DNA of 64,000 nt, taken from NCBI GenBank assembly GCA_950022655.1, contig OX465579.1:133736118-133800117 (forward strand), in the 5' to 3' direction. The translations under genes were made by a program, and so were the position numbers. Under the pieces are notes generated by a model. That model did no database searches and had not been told where the DNA came from. It saw only the letters and a list, made by a program, of their open reading frames with translations. Source of the DNA: Alentia gelatinosa. Its lineage: Eukaryota > Annelida > Polychaeta > Phyllodocida > Polynoidae. Position 1 is the stretch's first letter, and every line of letters starts with the position of its first letter. This document shows positions 62,012 to 64,000 of the stretch, piece by piece.

Positions 62012-62640
62012 AAACTTGTAAGACGCTAAATGTTATGTAGTTGGATGGTTTGAGAAGAGAAATATGTGTGAATATATAATGAAGCTAATGTGTTGAAAGA
62101 TGGAGGGAAAAAGGTCTTGCATGGTTCGTGATTGTCTTAAAACTGGCAGCGATTAATGTGTTCGTGTTACTCGAGTTGTTTTTGGTACTTTCATGTTACT
62201 TGGGTTAAACTTTGTACATAATGTGTTACCCTCGAAGCTTGTAAATAGGTTGCCAGTGTGGTTGAATCATGGTGGTCTTGGCTCCAAACGACTCATCCGA
62301 GACAAATCGGTGACTTTCCTAAAAGAACGATCTTATAGCATCATCATTACCATAAGAGTCACTGAACGTAATATGTAAATGCTCGCCAGTCGTTGATTTT
62401 TCTTGTATATATTGTCAACGTTGTTGGTAAATGTGGAATAGTAAGATGGCCTATTCCCCTGTCAAGGAATCCCGGGAAGGTGACCTCTGATTGGGTTAGT
62501 TCTGAGTAGCTCCATTGGATGGCTCGAGCGGAAGCCTAGACCACATGGTCTCTTGTGATTTATACTTTGAAATGTTTGTTTATTTTATCCGGAATGGGGA
62601 ACGCTTTTTTAACTTACTGACTGCATGTCAACAATTTGAA

Positions 62641-62646
62641 AATAAA
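62641..62646 (+). terminator. Poly(A) signal of the H1 gene
   Basis: AATAAA followed by a T-rich stretch, 630 bp after the H1 stop codon. No canonical histone 3' stem-loop (GGYYYTHTNARRRCC type) was found between the stop and this point, which agrees with a polyadenylated, intron-bearing H1 transcript. Confidence 0.55.
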
Positions 62647-62696
62647 TGTTTGTTTAAATATATTAGTATCGTTCACTTGGTTTCTGCGTATCTGCT

Positions 62697-62802
62697 ATCA
62701 ATGATTTAGCTTTTCAGTCTACGAAAGTGAAAAGCTAAATCATTGATAGTCCCTCTATACCCTCAAGGTCCCCTGGGACGTTAACCCATAAACAAACAAC
62801 TA
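62697..62802. mobile_element. 106-bp insertion containing a perfect 22-bp hairpin
   Basis: CGTATCTGCT occurs at 62,687-62,696 and 62,803-62,812, flanking 106 bp. A perfect inverted repeat straddles its left part: arm one 62,695-62,716 and arm two 62,728-62,749, each 22 bases, with an 11-base loop. It lies just after the H1 poly(A) signal. The direct repeats suggest a small insertion with target duplication, though arm one overlaps the repeat by two bases. Confidence 0.6.
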
Positions 62803-63090
62803 CGTATCTGCTGCATGGGTAAGGAAATCTTTATATTAAATGCGGAGATGCCCGGCTTTTATATTCTATTAACGGTATCATTTCATTTCAATGAATTCTT
62901 AAATACGACCACAAAATGGGACTGGATAATATTAGTATACCTAATTCAGGACAAATATTTTCATGACAAAATAAGCGCCAACTATGGTAGTTTTCAGTTT
63001 TGGAAAGTTTTCTCCCCTTCACTCAACCAAAGTTATCCATTGCGTTTAACTGGTCGGTTATCAAACTATGGTAAACTAAATTTACTTTAA

Positions 63091-63435
63091 CCCTTTCCCT
63101 GCAACACCCAGTTCCCCTGTTCATCATTACACGAAGGCATTGCCTACCCAAATGACCCTGCTATGGCAGGCAGCTTTTTTTGGAAACAGCAATGTCATGT
63201 GATGTGTCATGTGATTTAAGTAATTTACCTTGGTGATTGATCATATTTTGTTATGCCAAATCAAAAATCAATATGGCTCTTATGTACATTGTCAAAATTT
63301 CTTTTAAATCAAACTATTATCTTTTTATCTATTGAATTTTGTATGCAAGTATCAATGATGCCTCTAAGATGCCTGTAGGCATCTTCCTGCCGTAGCTAGG
63401 GGAATGCCTGGAGGCATCTTCCTGCTGTTAAAGGG
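63091..63435. mobile_element. piggyBac-type MITE with TTAA duplications
   Basis: CCCTTTCCCTGC at the left and TTAAAGGG at the right are flanked by TTAA on each side (63,087-63,090 and 63,436-63,439), the strict piggyBac target site. The interior has repeated GGCATCTTCCTGC words near the right end. It is 345 bp with no coding capacity. Confidence 0.75.
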
Positions 63436-64000
63436 TTAAATACGGACAATTCCATATCATGTATATCAAAACCGAGGGTTTATACCCTGCATAACATCTA
63501 ATATCATTTGGTGTCGTTAATAGCATAGACCCAACTACCCCTTTAGTATTGTGGACATTCCTCAGGTTTGCTGTCAGCGGTGCCCTTTTATGTACTAAAG
63601 GTTCAACATCCAGATACATCTCTATGGCTACTCAACATGGGCAAGGGTTAGATGCTGAATATTTTATTTGATCTCTTACATTCTTAGTCCATTTACATAC
63701 ACAACATATCACATTGCATCAATATGAAAATATTAATAAAATAGTCTCGAGTACAATAGCACCCTGTAATCTATTCTACATGTATTTGTCAATGAAGAGA
63801 TTCATCCTGGTAAGTACGTTTTATCCTGTTGCTCAGTCTTCACACGATAGTGATTACATAGAATCCTAAGCACCCATCAAGCTTGTAGAAGATCATTTGT
63901 TGCTGCATATTAGCCCAGATAGAGCAATAGAATAAGCAGTACACACAGGACAGCCGGTACTCTTAACTCTTCTGGATAAACAATTTGGCATAATGCTCAT

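Larger units (their letters stand above)
62012..64000. other. H1 3' untranslated region and gene-free right flank
   Basis: The first 630 bp are probably H1 3' untranslated sequence. Beyond the poly(A) signal there are a hairpin insertion and a piggyBac MITE; the remaining sequence is AT-rich with no supported exon on either strand up to the window end. Confidence 0.55.

Noticed and set aside
1..64000. CRISPR arrays, operons or bacterial-type regulatory sites
   Set aside because: The tandem repeats lack repeat-spacer regularity, and spliced genes show that the sequence is eukaryotic.

Overview
This is a window of a eukaryotic, animal-type genome. Genes are split by GT-AG introns, spacing is wide, the sequence is AT-rich, and there is a dense load of small non-autonomous transposons. 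Gene content (a G-alpha 12/13 subunit, a large M3-family peptidase relative, an intron-bearing linker histone) and the repeats (Penelope-like element remnants, foldback elements, frequent TACATGTA-type motifs) suggest a marine invertebrate, perhaps a mollusc or invertebrate deuterostome. The sequence alone does not settle the species.

Layout. 1-15,314: no exon I can support; probably intron 1 of the G-alpha gene plus degraded repeats. 15,315-15,785 (minus): first coding exon of G-alpha 12/13. 15,786-16,090: a 305-bp head-to-head promoter. 16,091-35,094 (plus): a complete 19-exon, 721-residue M3-type oligopeptidase homologue with an arginine-rich, mitochondrial-type N-terminus. Every exon phase matches, but residues at the zinc-binding and catalytic positions have changed, so it reads as an intact pseudoenzyme. 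Its introns hold a solo LTR, several MITE-like elements, a retroposon with 14-bp target duplications and a vestigial copy of part of exon 13.

35,095-42,239 is intergenic, with a pogo-like element and a long foldback. From 42,240 to 62,011 there are three plus-strand genes for lysine-rich, probably nuclear proteins: a 127-residue protein with an acidic/basic repeat, a 50-residue basic protein whose frame continues for 32 charged codons after a TGA, and a 213-residue, four-exon linker histone H1 with octamer, CCAAT and TATA elements. Between them lies a nested set: a 2.7-kb element with hAT-like ends and a 63-bp tandem array, split by a Penelope-like element with a GIY-YIG nuclease remnant. A second, shorter Penelope copy follows at 47.2-48.4 kb. 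Both Penelope copies carry a hammerhead-ribozyme-like core. 62,012-64,000 holds the H1 3' region, a perfect hairpin insertion and a piggyBac-type MITE.

The G-alpha and M3 genes probably share a promoter. The three basic-protein genes may form a local group of chromatin proteins. I regard the inactivated M3 homologue, the stop-interrupted basic protein gene and the nested Penelope elements as the most interesting content. All homology calls are by eye; no database search was run.
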